Of a stretch of 46,290 nucleotides of DNA, positions 44,527 to 46,290 are shown one piece after another. The stretch lies in NCBI GenBank assembly GCA_002633005.1, contig NMRA01000009.1:230654-276943 (forward strand), in the 5' to 3' direction. The translations under genes and the position numbers were made by a program. How positions within the stretch are numbered: position 1 is the stretch's first letter; each line of letters opens with the position of its first letter. Under the pieces are notes generated by a model, which was not told the DNA's origin, ran no database searches, and worked only from the letters and a program-made list of their open reading frames with translations. Source of the stretch: Phoronis australis. Its lineage: Eukaryota; Phoronida; Phoronidae.

Positions 44527-45462
44527 ATGCGTCCACATATTTATATATGGACGTCCACATATTTATATATGGACGCATTATGCCATCATCTTCGTCTGTC
44601 CGTCCGGCATCCGCTGCTCTATCTCCAAAACCCTTTGACATACGTTCATGAAATTTGGCATATATATTCCATTCATGAATGGGACGGCATGAACGAACTT
44701 TCGGACAGATCCGACTACCGGTGTGCCTCCTAGAGGCAATTTTAGTTTTTTACACATACCTTTGTATCTTCAAAAGTTTTGGACGGATTTTCATGAAATT
44801 TGGTATGTAAGCACATATTAGTGAGGTGGCGCTATCCTCTTGTTTTCGGATGGATTTGACATAGTTTGCACCACCTAGTGGCCATTTTACTGTTTTCGAG
44901 TCTGTTTTTTTGCGTCCACCCCTCTATCAACCTATCTGCCTGTTTTTGGATGGAATCGAGGTATTTAGCACCAACTAGTGGCCACTTTTGCTGTTTTCAA
45001 ATCTTGTTTTTGGTGTCCATCCCTGTATCAACCAAATCATTTGAAAATTGGCATATATGTTCTCAGTGTGAAGACGACCTTTGATGATGGTGACTGATTT
45101 TTGTGGCACCTCCTAGTGGTAAGTTTTGTTTTGCACCCATAGTTGTATTTCTTAAACCCACTGCAGGATCTTTACTAAATTTAGTAAGTGTATTAATATG
45201 AAGATAACAACACCGACCACTTTCAGGCGGATCCAACAGGCACTGTGCCCACTAGTGGCAATTTCATTTTATTCTGTTTTCCTTTGTTTCTCTGAAGTTC
45301 CTTGACAGATTTTTATGAAATATGGCATGTTCCATTTTTTGGATGGATGGTATGTTTTTTGCGCTATCTAGTTTCCATTTTTATGACACAAATAAATAAC
45401 CCTAAAAGCACACCATTTGCAATGCATTCGTGGGCACATTTCAATGCTCCACGTTGCTCTTG
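44527..45462 (+). mobile_element. Modular 147-bp-unit repeat, copy D (complete ends, shortened interior)
   Basis: Starts ATGCGTCCACATATTTATAT (the terminal motif is doubled here) and ends CCACGTTGCTCTTG. Both sides carry the identical 17-bp TTTTACTAGTGATAATT (44510-44526 and 45463-45479), which fixes the boundaries. Module centres near 44724, 44869, 44969, 45104 and 45244; none is a perfect CTCF-core match. At 936 bp it is about one higher-order unit shorter than copy B. Confidence 0.82.
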
Positions 45463-45780
45463 TTTTACTAGTGATAATTTTTACTAGCGATAATTTTTAT
45501 TAGCGATTTTTGCGTTGCAATGAAGATTCCCCATCACGATTAAGTATGTGGCGATCAATTTGAGTGTGATTTACGAGTGGCAGAGCCAAAAAAAACGTGG
45601 CGGGCCGCCCAGAAGTTTACACTAAGAGTAAACCCTGTCAGATCATATATAGCGCCCACACGTAGTTGTTCACAAAGTTGTCTGATTTGACCGATTCATA
45701 GTTGCAAATTACAAGCATTCTAATCAATGTTCCAGGAGTAGTTTGTGTTGCCTCCCACAATATCTTCATAAAGTCCTAGA

Positions 45781-46290
45781 CGTCCACACACTACAACTTA
45801 GATTTTATGACGTCCACACACTACAACCAACGTTTTATGGTGTCCACAAACTACAACCGATGTTTTATGACATCAATACACTGCAACCAATGTTATATGA
45901 CATCCACACACTGCAACCAATGTTTTATGACGTCCACAGACTACAACCAACGTTATATGACGCCCAAACACTGCAACCAATGTTGTATGACGTCCACACA
46001 TTGCAACCAATGTTTTATGACGTCCACACTCTGCAACTAATGTTTTGTAATATACACAGACTACAACCAACGTTTTATGATGTCCACAAACTACAACCGT
46101 TGTTTTATGTCATCCACACACTGCGACCAATGTTTTATGACGTCTACACACTGCAACCAATGTTTTATGACGTCCACACACTGCAACCAATGTTTTATGA
46201 CGTCTACAAACTGCAACCAATGTTTTATGACGTCCAAACACTGCAACCAATGTTTTATGATGTCCACACACTGCAACCAATGTTTTATGA
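45781..46290 (+). repeat. 30-bp minisatellite, 17 units to window edge
   Basis: Exactly 17 periods of 30 bp, core CACACTGCAACCAATGTTTT plus ATGACGTC; continues past the right edge. Open frames on both strands are artefacts. 45511-45780 holds nothing recognised. Confidence 0.96.

Noticed and set aside
45807-46276. Frames with repeated HCNQCFMTST-like or DVIKHWLQCV-like units
   Set aside because: By-product of the 30-bp array at the right edge.

Overview
This is a 46.3 kb piece of an animal nuclear genome, AT-rich, with introns and many repeats. It resembles an invertebrate bilaterian such as a mollusc, hemichordate or amphioxus; I cannot name the species from sequence alone. There are no bacterial operons and no intact transposase. 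Most open frames over 60 codons are noise, and the longest ones are by-products of minisatellites whose period is a multiple of three, or of the run of Ns at 24057-24679.

The one protein gene I can establish is on the minus strand: the kinase-domain part of PDPK1 (PDK1, 3-phosphoinositide-dependent protein kinase 1). I resolved seven consecutive coding exons at 16041-15829, 13642-13600, 10663-10526, 3956-3812, 3279-3176, 1850-1745 and 1205-1137. All have GT-AG borders and compatible phases, giving 818 nt of coding sequence that reads from the N-terminal extension through the glycine-rich loop, catalytic loop, DFG, activation segment and the SDLWALG motif. The rest of the kinase C-lobe and the PH domain lie beyond the left edge. 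The 5' end (promoter and any earlier exon) is not settled. Two weak first-exon candidates for other genes are flagged, one of them resembling an acyl-protein thioesterase N-terminus at 30142.

Layout: 1-16041 holds PDPK1 exons and introns, the introns carrying minisatellites, a PIF/Harbinger-like element, a hAT-like element, a tRNA-type SINE and copies of a modular repeat. 16.8-18.1 kb is a 600-bp duplication joined by a single N, probably two haplotypes placed in tandem. 19.6-21.1 kb is a minisatellite split by a 1.2 kb insertion. 23.2-24.9 kb is a TIR element containing a 623-N gap. 28.5-29.9 kb is a large fold-back repeat. 31.36-31.90 kb is a complete TRIM (miniature LTR retrotransposon). 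32.7-34.2, 36.1-38.9 and 44.5-45.5 kb hold copies of the modular repeat. The right end is a run of minisatellites plus another likely scaffolding fault at 43052-43971.

Two observations stand out. The modular repeat (also at 1-457) is built of units of about 147 bp grouped into a unit of about 445 bp. Each small unit is centred on a CTAGTGG-type motif, and eight of these are perfect matches to the bilaterian CTCF core consensus CCASYAGRKGGCR. The TRIM at 31356-31903 has 155-bp LTRs that each carry tRNA-like A and B boxes at tRNA spacing, a primer site matching the 3' end of a serine tRNA, a polypurine tract and a 4-bp target duplication.
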